Below, piece by piece: positions 8,234-17,193 of a stretch of DNA of 64,000 nt; positions within the stretch are counted from its first letter, which is position 1, and every line of letters begins with the position of its first letter. The notes beneath the pieces were generated by a model. The model was not told the origin of the DNA. It worked only from the letters and a program-made list of their open reading frames with translations, and ran no database searches. The position numbers and the translations under genes were made by a program. Origin of the DNA: Azospirillum doebereinerae (GTDB lineage Bacteria > Pseudomonadota > Alphaproteobacteria > Azospirillales > Azospirillaceae); assembly GCF_003989665.1 (NCBI RefSeq), contig NZ_RZIJ01000015.1, positions 124,001-188,000 on the forward strand, written 5' to 3'.

Positions 8234-8382
8234 GGAGCCGCGCGGGTGGGAGAGGGCGTCTCCCACCGTGTGTATCCGGCGGCGTGGGTGGGCGGCAAGA
8301 GCGCAGGGTCCGCCATTTTTCATTCCACCTTAACCAGAGGCGTGGCACTCAACGTAAGGGTTTCATGGGAACGGGGGGTGGG

Positions 8383-9258
8383 ATGCGTGTCCTGATCGCC
8401 GACGACACCATCGTCACGCGGATGATGGTGTCGAGCTGGGTAAGGGACATGGGCTACGAGCCGATCCTTGCCCAGGACGGCGCCGAGGCCCTGGAGATCG
8501 CGTTCCGGGACGGCTTCGACATCGCCGTCATCGACTGGGAGATGCCCCGGCTGACCGGCATGGAGGTCATCCGCCAGCTCAAGGAGCATCCCCGGACCGC
8601 CTACGGCCACCTGATCCTGGTGACGGGGCGGAGCGACCAGAACAGCCTGATCCAGGCGCTGGACGGCGGGGCCGACGACTTCATCCGCAAGCCGCTGGTC
8701 CCGGCCGAGCTGGTGGCGCGGGTGCGGGCCGGCGCCCGGATCGTCGAGCTGCGCAACAGGATCATCCGGCTGGCCGAGACCGATCCGCTGACCGGGGCCG
8801 CCAACCGCCGCTCCTTCCTGGAGCGCGCCGAGGCGGCGGCGGCCGACACCGAGCGGCGCCAGCGCTCGCTGTCGGTGCTGCTGCTGGACATCGACCATTT
8901 CAAGTCGGTCAACGACACGCGCGGCCACGCCGGGGGCGACGAGGCGCTGAAACGTTTGGTGGAATGCTGCGGCATGGTCCTGCGCCCGAACGATTTGCTC
9001 GGCCGCTTCGGCGGCGAGGAGTTCGTGGTGCTGCTGCCGGAGACCAACGCCTACGTCGCGGTGGGGATCGCCGACCGCCTGCGGCAGGCCATCGAGGCGA
9101 TGACCGTCGAACACGCCCCGGAGCCGTTCCGCATCACCGCCAGCATCGGCGTCTCGGGGGTGGGGGCCGACGGCATCGACGCGGCGCTCCGCCGCGCCGA
9201 CGACGCGCTCTACGCCGCCAAGAAGGCTGGCCGCAACCGGGTGGAACTGGCGCGGTAG
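8383..9258 (+). CDS. Response regulator with GGDEF diguanylate cyclase output
   Basis: The 291-residue protein has an N-terminal receiver (MRVLIADD, phosphoacceptor Asp in AVIDWEMPRLTG, Lys in FIRKPL) joined directly to a GGDEF domain beginning ETDPLTGAANRRSF. The active site reads RFGGEEFVVLLPE, so it should make cyclic di-GMP from two GTP. Five residues before it, RPND forms an RxxD inhibitory site, implying product feedback. This is a PleD-like arrangement with one receiver. ATG 8383 follows a GGGGGG stretch; ATG 8365 is the alternative (six more residues). No cognate kinase is adjacent. Confidence 0.92.
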   Translation: MRVLIADDTIVTRMMVSSWVRDMGYEPILAQDGAEALEIAFRDGFDIAVIDWEMPRLTGMEVIRQLKEHPRTAYGHLILVTGRSDQNSLIQALDGGADDFIRKPLVPAELVARVRAGARIVELRNRIIRLAETDPLTGAANRRSFLERAEAAAADTERRQRSLSVLLLDIDHFKSVNDTRGHAGGDEALKRLVECCGMVLRPNDLLGRFGGEEFVVLLPETNAYVAVGIADRLRQAIEAMTVEHAPEPFRITASIGVSGVGADGIDAALRRADDALYAAKKAGRNRVELAR

Positions 9259-9280
9259 GGCGCCCATCCCACCGCGACGC

Positions 9281-10186
9281 TCACGGCCACTTCACTTCGG
9301 GCGGCAGGCTCATCAGGATGGCCTCGGTGTTGCCGCCGGTCTTCAGGCCGAAGGTCGTGCCGCGGTCGTAGAGCAGGTTGAACTCCACGTAGCGCCCGCG
9401 CCGGACCAACTGGTGCTCGCGCTGCTCGGCCGTCCAGGGGCGGTTCATGTGGCGGCGCACCAGATCCGCGTAGCTGTCGAGGAACCCCGTCCCGACGTCG
9501 CGGGTGAAGGCGAAATCGGCGTCCCAGTTCCCGGAATCGAGCCCGTCGTAGAAGATCCCGCCGACGCCCCGCGCCTCGTTCCGGTGGGGCAGGAAGAAGT
9601 AACGGTCGCACCACTCCTTGTAGCGCGGGTAATAGGCCGGGTCGTGACGGTCGCAGGCCGCCTTCAGGCCGGCGTGGAAATCGGCCGTGTCGCGCTCGTC
9701 CTCCATCATCGGCGTCAGGTCGGCGCCGCCGCCGAACCAGCCCTTGGTGGTGACGATGTGGCGGGTGTTCATGTGGGTCGCCGGCACCAGCGGCGAGCGC
9801 ATGTGCGCCACGAGGCTGATCCCCGCCGCCCAGAATTCCCCCGTCTCCGCCGCGCCGGGGATGGTGGCGCGGAATTCCGGGCTGAAGACCCCGTGCACCA
9901 CCGAGATGTTGACCCCGACCTTCTCGAACACCCGGCCCTTCATCACCGACATGGTGCCGCCGCCGCCCTCGCCGCCGCCATGGTCGGGGCGGGCCCAGGT
10001 CTTGCGCTCGAAGCGGCCGGGGGGGAGATCGGCGTGGGTGCCGGTCAACTCGTCCTCCAGCCCCTCGAAGGCGGCGCAGATGCGGTCGCGCAGGCTGGCG
10101 AACCAGGCGGTGGCGAGGGCCTTTCGGTCCTCCACCGGATCGGCGGTCACGCTGGAGTCGGGGCTGGCGGGCGCGCTGGCGGTCAT
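9281..10186 (-). CDS. hemF: Oxygen-dependent coproporphyrinogen III oxidase
   Basis: HemF converts coproporphyrinogen III to protoporphyrinogen IX by two oxidative decarboxylations that need O2, in the cytosol. The 301-residue protein is of normal length. It holds the family blocks [61 protein letters not shown] and [19 protein letters not shown]. The ATG at 10186 was chosen because the frame upstream runs into the next gene's 3' end. It sits 10 bases after trmL on the same strand and is likely co-transcribed with it. Confidence 0.95.
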   Translation of the reverse strand: MTASAPASPDSSVTADPVEDRKALATAWFASLRDRICAAFEGLEDELTGTHADLPPGRFERKTWARPDHGGGEGGGGTMSVMKGRVFEKVGVNISVVHGVFSPEFRATIPGAAETGEFWAAGISLVAHMRSPLVPATHMNTRHIVTTKGWFGGGADLTPMMEDERDTADFHAGLKAACDRHDPAYYPRYKEWCDRYFFLPHRNEARGVGGIFYDGLDSGNWDADFAFTRDVGTGFLDSYADLVRRHMNRPWTAEQREHQLVRRGRYVEFNLLYDRGTTFGLKTGGNTEAILMSLPPEVKWP

Positions 10187-10196
10187 GGGGCACTCA

Positions 10197-10667
10197 TCAT
10201 GGGGCACTGGCGGGAGCGAATCCAAGTGCGGCGGTCTGTCGCAGAGCCTCACCCAACACCATCGCGGCGCTGATCGCAACGTTCAAGGAGCGGGCCGGCG
10301 GGCGCAGCGGGATCACCAGCCGGGCGTCGGCGGCGGCGTGGACCGCGTCGGGAACCCCGGCGCTTTCCCGTCCGACCAGGATGCGGTCGTCGGGGGCGAA
10401 GGCGAACGCCGTGTACGGAACCGCGCCCCGCGTCGTCAGCAGCACCAGACGCCCGGCCTGCGGGCCGGCGGCGTAGGAATCCCAGGAGCTGTGGCGCACC
10501 CAGTCGAGATGGTCGAGATAGTCCATGCCGGCCCGCCGCAGCCGGCGGTCGTCCAGAACGAATCCGCAGGGCTCGATCAGGTCAAGGGGCACGCCGAGCC
10601 CCGCCGCCAGCCGCATCAGCGTGCCGGCGTTCTGTGGAATGTCGGGTTCGAAGAGGACGAGACGCAT
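10197..10667 (-). CDS. trmL: tRNA (cytidine(34)-2'-O)-methyltransferase
   Basis: This 156-residue SPOUT-class enzyme methylates the wobble ribose of tRNA-Leu isoacceptors with SAM. The start [20 protein letters not shown] matches the family N-terminus, and the knotted SAM site is seen in [27 protein letters not shown] and the closing [11 protein letters not shown] helix. TrmL proteins are 150-160 residues, so this one is full length. It is divergent from petABC with a 273-base intergenic region and lies directly upstream of hemF on the minus strand. Confidence 0.93.
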   Translation of the reverse strand: MRLVLFEPDIPQNAGTLMRLAAGLGVPLDLIEPCGFVLDDRRLRRAGMDYLDHLDWVRHSSWDSYAAGPQAGRLVLLTTRGAVPYTAFAFAPDDRILVGRESAGVPDAVHAAADARLVIPLRPPARSLNVAISAAMVLGEALRQTAALGFAPASAP

Positions 10668-10751
10668 GACGGACCCCGTGGAAATTCCTTGGTTATGCAC
10701 ACAAACTAATGCTGCGTTGCGAAACGCGACATCATGTCCGCCGACAAACAC

Positions 10752-10780
10752 TTTTCAAGAGGGCGGCGCGACGGTATACC
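10752..10780 (+). promoter_or_regulatory. Possible sigma-70-type promoter of petABC
   Basis: TTTTCA, then a 17-base spacer, then TATACC lies about 160 bases upstream of petA. Four of six -35 positions and four of six -10 positions agree with the consensus. It is the best candidate I found in the trmL-petA gap, but no experimental start is known and a different promoter could be used. Confidence 0.35.
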
Positions 10781-10940
10781 GCACCCCGAAAGACCGGAGC
10801 TACCCACTCCGGAGCGACGTGGCGTGCCCGAGGTTCATCCACCCGGCGGACAGGCCCGTCCAGTCGTGCTACAGAACGGTCCATATCGGTCGTCCGGCGC
10901 CGCCGCGCGCGCCGGGCATGCCTTGAGGAGAAACAGGCTT

Positions 10941-11507
10941 ATGGCTCAGACCACGCATCCGCCCGGTACGGGTGGCCACGCGGCCTCCGGCGACGGTGCC
11001 ACCCGTCGCGACTTTCTGTATCTTGCCACCGGTGCGGTTGGCGTCGTCGGAGCCGCCTCGGCGGCCTGGCCCTTCATCGACAGCATGAACCCGGCCCGCG
11101 ACACGCTGGCGCTGGCGTCCATCGACGTCGACCTGGCCCCCGTCGCGGAAGGCCAGGCGATCACCGTGACCTGGCGTGGCAAGCCCGTCTTCGTCCGCCA
11201 CCGCAACGCCAAGGAGATCGAGGAGGCCAAGGCGGTCAACCTCGGCGACCTGCGCGATCCGGTGGCCGACGACGCCCGCGTCAAGAAGCCGGAATGGCTG
11301 ATCGTCATCGGCATCTGCACCCATCTCGGCTGCGTGCCGCTGGGGCAGAAGGTCACCGATCCGCGCGGCGACTTCGATGGCTGGTTCTGCCCCTGCCACG
11401 GCTCGCACTACGACACCGCTGGGCGCATCCGCAAGGGTCCGGCCCCGGCCAATCTCGTCGTTCCGACGTACGCCTTCACCGGCGATACGAAGATCCGGCT
11501 CGGTTGA
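10941..11507 (+). CDS. petA: Ubiquinol-cytochrome c reductase iron-sulfur subunit (Rieske)
   Basis: The 188-residue Rieske protein of the bc1 complex carries the 2Fe-2S cluster that takes an electron from quinol at the Qo site. The N-terminus has a twin-arginine motif (R22-R23 in [11 protein letters not shown]) and one membrane anchor, as expected for Tat-dependent insertion. Cluster ligands are in CTHLGC and CPCHGSHYD, and the two extra cysteines give the stabilising disulfide. The ATG at 10941 follows GAGGAG by 10 bases. It heads the petABC operon, with petB beginning 29 bases downstream. Confidence 0.97.
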   Translation: MAQTTHPPGTGGHAASGDGATRRDFLYLATGAVGVVGAASAAWPFIDSMNPARDTLALASIDVDLAPVAEGQAITVTWRGKPVFVRHRNAKEIEEAKAVNLGDLRDPVADDARVKKPEWLIVIGICTHLGCVPLGQKVTDPRGDFDGWFCPCHGSHYDTAGRIRKGPAPANLVVPTYAFTGDTKIRLG

Positions 11508-11536
11508 GCGGCCCCAAGGTTCTGGAGACCCCGAGA

Positions 11537-12805
11537 ATGGCTCAGGCTCAAGCCTCTAAATTCAAGAATCCGGTCGTGAACTGGATCGACAGCCGTCTGC
11601 CGATCTTCACGATGCTGGATCACGAGTACAACCACTACCCGATGCCCCGGAACGTCAACTACCTGTGGGCGTTCGGCGCGATTGCCGGCATCATGCTGGT
11701 GGTGATGATCGCCACCGGCCTGTTCCTGGCGATGCAGTACTCGTCGCACACCTCGCTGGCCTTCGATTCCGTCGAGCGCATCATGCGCGACGTGAACTAC
11801 GGCTGGCTGCTGCGCTACGTCCACGCCAACGGCGCGTCGATGTTCTTCATCGCCGTCTACATCCACATGTTCCGCGGCCTCTACTACGGCTCCTACAAGG
11901 CGCCGCGCGAGATCCTGTGGATCCTGGGCGTGATCATCTTCCTCGTCATGATGGGCACCGCCTTCATGGGCTACGTGCTGCCGTGGGGCCAGATGAGCTT
12001 CTGGGGCGCCACCGTCATCACGAACCTGTTCTCGGCCTTCCCGATCGTCGGCGACCCCATCGTCACGCTGCTGTGGGGCGGCTTCTCGGTCGACAACCCG
12101 ACGCTGAACCGCTTCTTCGCGCTGCACTTCCTGCTGCCCTTCGTGCTGCTGGGTCTGGTGATCCTGCACACGGCGGCCCTGCACGTCTGCGGCTCGAACA
12201 ACCCGCTGGGCATCGAGCCCAAGGGCCCGCAGGACACGGTGCCGTTCAACCCCTACGTGACGATCAAGGACGGCTTCGCGGTCGTCGTGTTCTTCATCGT
12301 GTTCGCGGCCTTCGTGTTCTTCATGCCGAACTACATGGGCCATCCGGACAACTACATCCCGGCGAACCCGCTGGTGACGCCGGCGCACATCGTGCCGGAG
12401 TGGTACTTCCTGCCCTTCTACGCCATCCTGCGCGCCATTCCCGACAAGCTGGGCGGCGTCATCGCCATGTTCGGCTCGATCGCCCTGCTGATCGTGCTGC
12501 CCTGGCTCGACACGTCGAAGGTGCGGAGCTGCAAGTTCCGTCCGATCTACCGCCAGTTCTTCTGGATCCTGGCGGTCGACGCGATGGTGCTGGGCTACGC
12601 TGGCGCCATGCCGGCCGAAGGCGCTTGGCTGATCATCGCGCGGGTCGGCACCTTCTACTACTTCTTCCACTTCCTGGTCCTGCTGCCGGTGCTGGGCAAG
12701 ATCGAGCGGCCCCGGCCGCTTCCCAACAGCATCAGCGAGTCCGTTCTGAAGGGCGGCGGCCACATCGCCGCGGGCGCCCACGCGAAGCCGATGGAGAAGG
12801 CCTGA
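11537..12805 (+). CDS. petB: Ubiquinol-cytochrome c reductase cytochrome b subunit
   Basis: The 422-residue membrane subunit binds two b hemes and forms the Qo and Qi quinone sites of the bc1 complex. It begins with [14 protein letters not shown] and NYLWAFG. The four heme-ligand histidines lie in helices B and D (for example [13 protein letters not shown] and [19 protein letters not shown]), and [16 protein letters not shown] is the Qo-site PEWY motif. Eight membrane helices are expected. The gene follows petA by 29 bases, and its stop overlaps the petC start. Confidence 0.97.
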   Translation: MAQAQASKFKNPVVNWIDSRLPIFTMLDHEYNHYPMPRNVNYLWAFGAIAGIMLVVMIATGLFLAMQYSSHTSLAFDSVERIMRDVNYGWLLRYVHANGASMFFIAVYIHMFRGLYYGSYKAPREILWILGVIIFLVMMGTAFMGYVLPWGQMSFWGATVITNLFSAFPIVGDPIVTLLWGGFSVDNPTLNRFFALHFLLPFVLLGLVILHTAALHVCGSNNPLGIEPKGPQDTVPFNPYVTIKDGFAVVVFFIVFAAFVFFMPNYMGHPDNYIPANPLVTPAHIVPEWYFLPFYAILRAIPDKLGGVIAMFGSIALLIVLPWLDTSKVRSCKFRPIYRQFFWILAVDAMVLGYAGAMPAEGAWLIIARVGTFYYFFHFLVLLPVLGKIERPRPLPNSISESVLKGGGHIAAGAHAKPMEKA

Positions 12806-13566
12806 TGCGCGCGTTGAAGACTGCCATCCTCTCGGCGGCGCTGGCTCTCGGCATCGCCGGGGCCGCGCAGGCGGCTGAAGGGGTCCACATCCCGAAGCAG
12901 AGCTGGCCGCACGCCGGTATCTTCGGCACCATCGACAAGGCGTCGGCCCAGCGCGGCTTCCAGATCTACAAGGAAGTCTGCTCGACCTGCCACGCCATGC
13001 ATCTGGTGCCGATCCGCACGCTGGCCGGCATCGGCTTCACGGAAGACGAGCTGAAGGCCCTGGCCTCCGGCTACGAGGTCCAGGCCGGTCCGAACGACGC
13101 GGGCGAGATGTTCATGCGTCCGGGTGTTCCGGCCGACCGCTTCCCGTCGCCCTTCCCCAACGACCAGGCGGCCCGCGCGGCCAACGGCGGCGCCCTGCCG
13201 CCGGACCTGTCGCTGATGGCCAAGGCCCGGGTCGGCGGCGAGGATTACATTCACGCCTTCCTGACCGGTTTCGAGGAGGCGCCGGCCGGCGTCACCGTGA
13301 TGCCGGGCATGAACTACAACAAGTACTTCCCCGGCCATCAGGTCGGCATGCCGAACATCCTGATGCCCGACGGCGTGACCTTCGCCGACGGCACGAAGGC
13401 CACGGTGGAACAGCAGGCGCACGACATCGCGACCTTCCTGACCTTCGCGGCGGAACCCCACCTGGACGCGCGCAAGCAGATGGGCGTCAAGGTGATCCTG
13501 TTCCTGATCGTGCTGGCCGGGCTGATGTACGCGGTCAAGCGCAAGATGTGGAGCACCCTGCACTGA
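12805..13566 (+). CDS. petC: Cytochrome c1
   Basis: The 253-residue protein has a signal peptide ([23 protein letters not shown]) and one c-type heme site C59-S-T-C62-H63. The probable axial Met lies in the VMPGMNY segment, and a C-terminal membrane anchor (VILFLIVLAGLMYAV) holds the heme domain on the periplasmic face. It accepts electrons from the Rieske protein and passes them to a soluble cytochrome c. The start overlaps the petB stop (TGATG). A strong intrinsic terminator follows 43 bases after the stop and closes the operon. Confidence 0.97.
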   Translation: MRALKTAILSAALALGIAGAAQAAEGVHIPKQSWPHAGIFGTIDKASAQRGFQIYKEVCSTCHAMHLVPIRTLAGIGFTEDELKALASGYEVQAGPNDAGEMFMRPGVPADRFPSPFPNDQAARAANGGALPPDLSLMAKARVGGEDYIHAFLTGFEEAPAGVTVMPGMNYNKYFPGHQVGMPNILMPDGVTFADGTKATVEQQAHDIATFLTFAAEPHLDARKQMGVKVILFLIVLAGLMYAVKRKMWSTLH

Positions 13567-13608
13567 GCGGTGCCGAGGCTTAAGCCTCACGGGTGATTTT
13601 CGACTGGA

Positions 13609-13640
13609 CAGGGCGCCCCTCGCGGGCGCCCTGTTTCGTT
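13609..13640 (+). terminator. Intrinsic terminator after petABC
   Basis: A perfect 10-base stem CAGGGCGCCC / GGGCGCCCTG with a five-base loop (CTCGC) is followed by TTTCGTT. The position just after petC suits termination of the bc1 operon. Confidence 0.82.
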
Positions 13641-13688
13641 CGGGGGATCGTGTCGTCGGGCGAACGGGAGAGAGGGGCGTTGACCGCG

Positions 13689-14240
13689 ATGGTGGACACA
13701 CTGATCGACGAGATCGTGGATTTCTGGTTCGACGAGGCGATGAAGCCCTATTGGTTCCGCCGTTCCGACAGCTTCGACCGGGCGGTCGCCGACACGCTGG
13801 GCCCGCATCACGCGGCGGCGGCGCGCGGCGATCTCGATCATTGGATGGAGGACGTCGACGGCTGTCTGGCGCTGTGCATCCTGCTGGATCAGGTGCCGCG
13901 CAACATGTTCCGCGACAGCCCGCGCGCCTACGCCACCGACGACAAGGCCCGCGCGGTGGCCGACCACGCGCTGGCCGGCGGCTTCGACCTGGAATGCACG
14001 GAGGATGAGCGCATCTTCCTGTACCTGCCCTTCGAGCATCACGAGGACTTGGCCAGCCAAGACCGCTCCGTGGCCCTGTTCTCCGAGCGCGTCGGCACGG
14101 AGGAGACGGTGCGCTACGCCGAGCGGCACCGGGAGATCATCCAGCGTTTCGGGCGTTTCCCGCACCGCAACACCGTGCTGGGCCGCGAGAGCACGGCGGA
14201 GGAGACCGCGTTCCTTCAGGAACCCAATTCGTCGTTCTGA
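13689..14240 (+). CDS. DUF924 family protein
   Basis: The 183-residue helical protein has the DUF924 pattern: IVDFWFDEAMKPYWFRRS at the start, then LALCILLDQVPRNMFRDSP, RIFLYLPFEHHEDLASQDRS and a C-terminal RFGRFPHRNTVLGRESTAEE. The fold is TPR-like in the family, and its biochemical role is unknown to me. The ATG at 13689 directly precedes the conserved start. Its last 25 bases overlap, in antisense, the end of the receiver gene at 14216, so the two genes are convergent with overlapping 3' ends. Confidence 0.87.
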   Translation: MVDTLIDEIVDFWFDEAMKPYWFRRSDSFDRAVADTLGPHHAAAARGDLDHWMEDVDGCLALCILLDQVPRNMFRDSPRAYATDDKARAVADHALAGGFDLECTEDERIFLYLPFEHHEDLASQDRSVALFSERVGTEETVRYAERHREIIQRFGRFPHRNTVLGRESTAEETAFLQEPNSSF

Positions 14241-14761
14241 GAGGAGGGCGCGAGGGGCAGCCAGCGTTCCAGCGCCGCCAGCAGGTCGCTGCGGCGCACC
14301 GGCTTGGTGACGTAGTCGTTCATGCCCGCGTCCAGGCAGCGGTCACGGTCTTCCGGCTGGGCGTTGGCGGTGACGGCGATGATCGGGATCCGGCCGCGCT
14401 CCCCGCCCAGGGAGCGGATGGTCGCGGTCGCCGACAGCCCGTCGACCTCGGGCATGGACAGGTCCATCAGCACGGCCTCGTGCGGGATGGGGGCGGTGGC
14501 GACGGCGGCCACCGCCTCCGCCCCGCCCTGGGCCAACTCCACGGAGAATCCGGCCCGGACCAGCAGCCCGCCGATCACCAGACGGTTGGTCGCGCTGTCG
14601 TCCACCACCAGCAGGCGCCCGCCGCGCCCGCGCGCCCAGCCCATCAGCCGGTCGCCGTCGGCCGCGCGCCCGGCCAGCCGCGACAGGGCGGGGGCCAAGG
14701 CGGGAGAGGCGGGGGGATGCCCCGTCTCGACGGTTCCAGGATGCAAAATGTCACCGTCCAT
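14216..14761 (-). CDS. Response regulator receiver protein
   Basis: The 181-residue protein has an unstructured Pro/Ala-rich N-terminal 45 residues and then one receiver domain. The receiver shows RLLVVDDSATNRLVIGGLL, the phosphoacceptor Asp in AVLMDLSMPEVDG, IIAVTANAQPEDRD, and the Lys in DYVTKPVRRSDLLAALERW. The sequence resembles receivers at the C-terminal end of hybrid histidine kinases, but no kinase domain is present in frame upstream. The ATG at 14761 has AAAGG six bases ahead; an ATG at 14830 would lengthen it without adding a domain. It overlaps the 3' end of the DUF924 gene. Confidence 0.82.
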   Translation of the reverse strand: MDGDILHPGTVETGHPPASPALAPALSRLAGRAADGDRLMGWARGRGGRLLVVDDSATNRLVIGGLLVRAGFSVELAQGGAEAVAAVATAPIPHEAVLMDLSMPEVDGLSATATIRSLGGERGRIPIIAVTANAQPEDRDRCLDAGMNDYVTKPVRRSDLLAALERWLPLAPSSQNDELGS

Positions 14762-14914
14762 GGCTGGCCTTTGGCAAAATGCAAAGCAGGTTGCACAGCC
14801 GGTCCCGGCGTCGCACAGTGGCGCCGCCAATTCCGGCCCTGCGAGCCATTATCAGCAAGGGACGGGCCAATTGGCCGGGTCGGCCCCTATGACGACGGAA
14901 AGACGGGATTAGGC

Positions 14915-15307
14915 ATGAACGTGATCGACCGTGGGTGGATCGTCTTCGCCGCGCTGAACGGTGTGGTCGCGGTCGGCGGCGGCGCCTACGCCAGTCACGG
15001 TCTGGCCGGCGATCCCCACGCCCAGGAGCTGTTCCGGCTGGCCGGCCAGTATCAGATGTGGCACGCGCTGGCGCTGATCGGCGTGGTGGTGCTGGCGGGC
15101 CGCGCCGAGGGCGTGGCCCGGCTGGCCTTGCGGCTGGCGGGCTGGCTGTTCGTCGCCGGGATTCTGCTGTTCAGCGGGACGCTCTACGCCCTGGTCGCGA
15201 GCGGCCCCCTGCCGTTCGCCATGACGGCGCCGCTCGGCGGCACGTCCCTCATGCTGGGCTGGCTGGCGCTGGGCGCCGCGGCGCTGCTGTTCCGCCGGAA
15301 GGCCTGA
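14915..15307 (+). CDS. DUF423 family membrane protein
   Basis: This 130-residue inner-membrane protein has four hydrophobic helices. The family marks are ALNGVVAVGGGAYASHGL near the start, the QYQMWHALALIGVVVL segment with the conserved His, LFSGTLYAL, and MTAPLGGTSLMLGWLALG. DUF423 proteins (YgdD-like) have no established function. The gene is divergent from the receiver gene (14761, minus) and convergent with the ArsR-type repressor, 33 bases away. Confidence 0.88.
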   Translation: MNVIDRGWIVFAALNGVVAVGGGAYASHGLAGDPHAQELFRLAGQYQMWHALALIGVVVLAGRAEGVARLALRLAGWLFVAGILLFSGTLYALVASGPLPFAMTAPLGGTSLMLGWLALGAAALLFRRKA

Positions 15308-15340
15308 CCCCGGCCGTCCGATCGGAAGTCCGGAAGCCGG

Positions 15341-15694
15341 TCAGGCGACGGCGGATGCGGGTTGGTGTTGGGACGGCGCGTCGGTGGCGTCTCCCTCCGC
15401 CGTCTCGCAGTAGAGGCCGTGAAGGGTCGCCATGATGGTCTGGGCTTCGTGGCCGTTCAGCGAGTAGTAGATGTTCTGGGCGCTGCGGCGGGTGCGGACC
15501 AGCTTGTCGCGGCGCAACCGGGCCAGATGCTGCGACAGGGCCGACTGGCTGAGCCCGACCAACTCCTCCAACTCGCCGACCGAGCGTTCGCCCTGGCTGA
15601 GGTGGCACAGGATCAGGAGGCGGCGCTCGTTGCACATGGCCTTCAGCAGCGTGCTGGCGCGGCGGGCGTTGGCTTGCAAATCCTCGATCTTCAT
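15341..15694 (-). CDS. ArsR-family repressor, likely persulfide sensor (SqrR/BigR-like)
   Basis: The 117-residue winged-helix protein starts MKIEDLQANARRASTLLKAM. It contains CNERRLLILCHL, the recognition helix SQSALSQHLARLRRD and the wing RTRRSAQNIYYSL. Cysteines lie at 21, 30 and 96. The 66-residue spacing of Cys30 and Cys96 equals that of Cys41 and Cys107 in Rhodobacter SqrR, where an oxidised polysulfide link relieves repression. No arsenic- or zinc-type metal motif is evident. It is divergent from a TusA-like sulfur-carrier gene 201 bases away, which fits a sulfide/persulfide response. The sensor assignment is inferred from cysteine spacing and context. Confidence 0.85.
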   Translation of the reverse strand: MKIEDLQANARRASTLLKAMCNERRLLILCHLSQGERSVGELEELVGLSQSALSQHLARLRRDKLVRTRRSAQNIYYSLNGHEAQTIMATLHGLYCETAEGDATDAPSQHQPASAVA

Positions 15695-15781
15695 CGCGTT
15701 TCCGTTGCCCCGTCCGTTTTCGTTCCAAACACGCCGGCCGCCGCGAGGGCGGGGACACAAAATAGTTCGTACGCGATCTTA

Positions 15782-15793
15782 TTCATGCGTGAA
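15782..15793. promoter_or_regulatory. Candidate ArsR/SqrR-type operator dyad
   Basis: TTCATGCGTGAA is a perfect 4-base dyad (TTCA/TGAA) about midway between the divergent repressor and tusA-like genes. It sits in a locally AT-richer patch that also contains a longer imperfect inverted repeat (AAAATAGTTCG against CGTGAACGCTTTT). Position suits autoregulation and control of the divergent gene. Binding is unproved. Confidence 0.4.
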
Positions 15794-15895
15794 CGCTTTT
15801 GTCCACCTGTGGAAATCCGGCGGTTGATGTTTGGCGCCCAGACCGGCTTCCGCCCGGCCATGGACAGCCGGGAACGGGTCGGCTAGCATTCCGCC

Positions 15896-16123
15896 ATGAC
15901 CGATCATCCGTTGAACGCCAAGGGCTTGCAGTGCCCGTTGCCGGTCTTGCGGGCGCGCAAGATGCTGAAGGCCATCGCCGTCGGCGACACCTTGACGGTG
16001 GAGGCGACCGACCCCGGCGCGTTGCGGGATTTCCCCGCCTTCTGCGAGGCCACCGGCAGCCGCCTGCGGTCGAGCGCCGAGGCGGACGGGATCTACCGGT
16101 TCGTGATCGAAAGGCTGGTCTGA
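15896..16123 (+). CDS. tusA: TusA-family sulfur carrier / sulfurtransferase
   Basis: The 75-residue protein begins LNAKGLQCPLPVLRARKMLKAI, the CPxP signature of TusA/SirA proteins, whose cysteine carries a persulfide. The rest (GDTLTVEATDPGALRDFPAFC) follows the family's two-layer alpha/beta fold. TusA proteins pass sulfur in tRNA thiolation, molybdenum-cofactor synthesis or sulfur oxidation; which one applies here cannot be told from sequence. A second Cys lies in FPAFCEATG. It is transcribed divergently from the SqrR-like repressor, which suggests induction by reactive sulfur. Confidence 0.88.
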   Translation: MTDHPLNAKGLQCPLPVLRARKMLKAIAVGDTLTVEATDPGALRDFPAFCEATGSRLRSSAEADGIYRFVIERLV

Positions 16124-16191
16124 ACAACCCCTGCATACGTGAAGATGCGGATGGTTGGCTGTGACGAATCGTCCTGGAATCGGCCTGTACA

Positions 16192-16209
16192 TTCCGGAGC
16201 GATCCGGAA
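16192..16209. repeat. Perfect inverted repeat between tusA and the deacetylase gene
   Basis: TTCCGGA-GCGA-TCCGGAA forms a perfect 7-base stem with a 4-base loop. It lies 68 bases after the tusA stop and 54 bases before the deacetylase start. There is no T-run on the plus strand, so it is either a weak terminator, an RNA hairpin in the deacetylase leader, or an operator. Confidence 0.45.
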
Positions 16210-16263
16210 AGAATGGTGACGGGAAACGTCCTGAACGCCAACGAAAAACGACCGAAAACCGCC

Positions 16264-17193
16264 ATGTTCACCACCCTGTTCACGCACGCGGCCTGCCTGG
16301 ACCACGACACCGGTCTCGGCCATCCGGAATGCTCCGACCGCCTGCGCGCCGTGCTGGCGGCGCTGGAGACCGAAGAGTTCCACATGCTCGAACGGCAGGA
16401 GGCGCCGCGCGCCACGGTCGAGCAGCTGCTGCGCGCGCACCCGCAGGCGCACATCGACCGGGTGATGGCGGCGATTCCCGCCGCCGACCACGCCGGCATC
16501 GACGGCGACACCGTGGTCTCGCCCGGCTCGGGGGAGGCGGCGCTGCGCGCGGCCGGCGCGGTGGTGGCGGCCGTCGATTCCGTGGCGAGCGGCCAGTCGC
16601 GCAACGCCTTCTGCGCCGTCCGTCCGCCCGGTCACCACGCCGAGCGCGAGAAGCCGATGGGCTTCTGCCTGTTCAACAACGCCGCCGTCGGCGCCTACCA
16701 CGCGCGCGCCGCCCACGGGTTGCAGCGGGTGGCGGTGGTCGATTTCGACGTCCACCACGGCAACGGCACCCAGGACATCTTCCAGTTCGACCCGGACATG
16801 CTTTATTGCTCGACCCACCAGTCGCCGCTCTACCCCGGCACCGGCGACGCGGGCGAGAAGGGCGAGTACGGCAACTGCGTCAACGCGCCCCTGCCGGCGA
16901 TGGCGGGGTCGCCGGAGTTCCGCCACGCGATGACCCACGTCATCCTGCCGGCCATCGACCACTTCAGGCCCGATCTGCTGATCATCTCGGCCGGCTTCGA
17001 CGCCCATTCCCGCGATCCGATGGCGTCGCTGCATCTGATCGACGACGATTTCGTCTGGGCCACCCGCAAGCTGGGCGAACTGGCCCGCACCCATTGCGGC
17101 GCCCGCATCGTTTCGGTGCTGGAAGGCGGATACAACCTGCGCGCGCTGGCCTCGGCCAGCGCGGCCCATGTGCGCGAGCTGATGTACTGCTGA
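16264..17193 (+). CDS. Histone deacetylase-family / acetylpolyamine amidohydrolase-like protein
   Basis: The 309-residue zinc hydrolase has the arginase/deacetylase fold motifs. GHPECSDRL is at the N-terminus, RPPGHHAE holds the catalytic His pair, VVDFDVHHGNGTQ and ISAGFDAHSRDP give the zinc ligands (Asp, His, Asp), and VLEGGYN closes the site. Bacterial members remove acetyl groups from polyamines or other amines, and the substrate here is unknown. The ATG at 16264 precedes the conserved MFTTLFTHAACLDHD. It leads the xseB-ispA-dxs run, an order common in alphaproteobacteria, with a gap of 134 bases. Confidence 0.9.
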   Translation: MFTTLFTHAACLDHDTGLGHPECSDRLRAVLAALETEEFHMLERQEAPRATVEQLLRAHPQAHIDRVMAAIPAADHAGIDGDTVVSPGSGEAALRAAGAVVAAVDSVASGQSRNAFCAVRPPGHHAEREKPMGFCLFNNAAVGAYHARAAHGLQRVAVVDFDVHHGNGTQDIFQFDPDMLYCSTHQSPLYPGTGDAGEKGEYGNCVNAPLPAMAGSPEFRHAMTHVILPAIDHFRPDLLIISAGFDAHSRDPMASLHLIDDDFVWATRKLGELARTHCGARIVSVLEGGYNLRALASASAAHVRELMYC

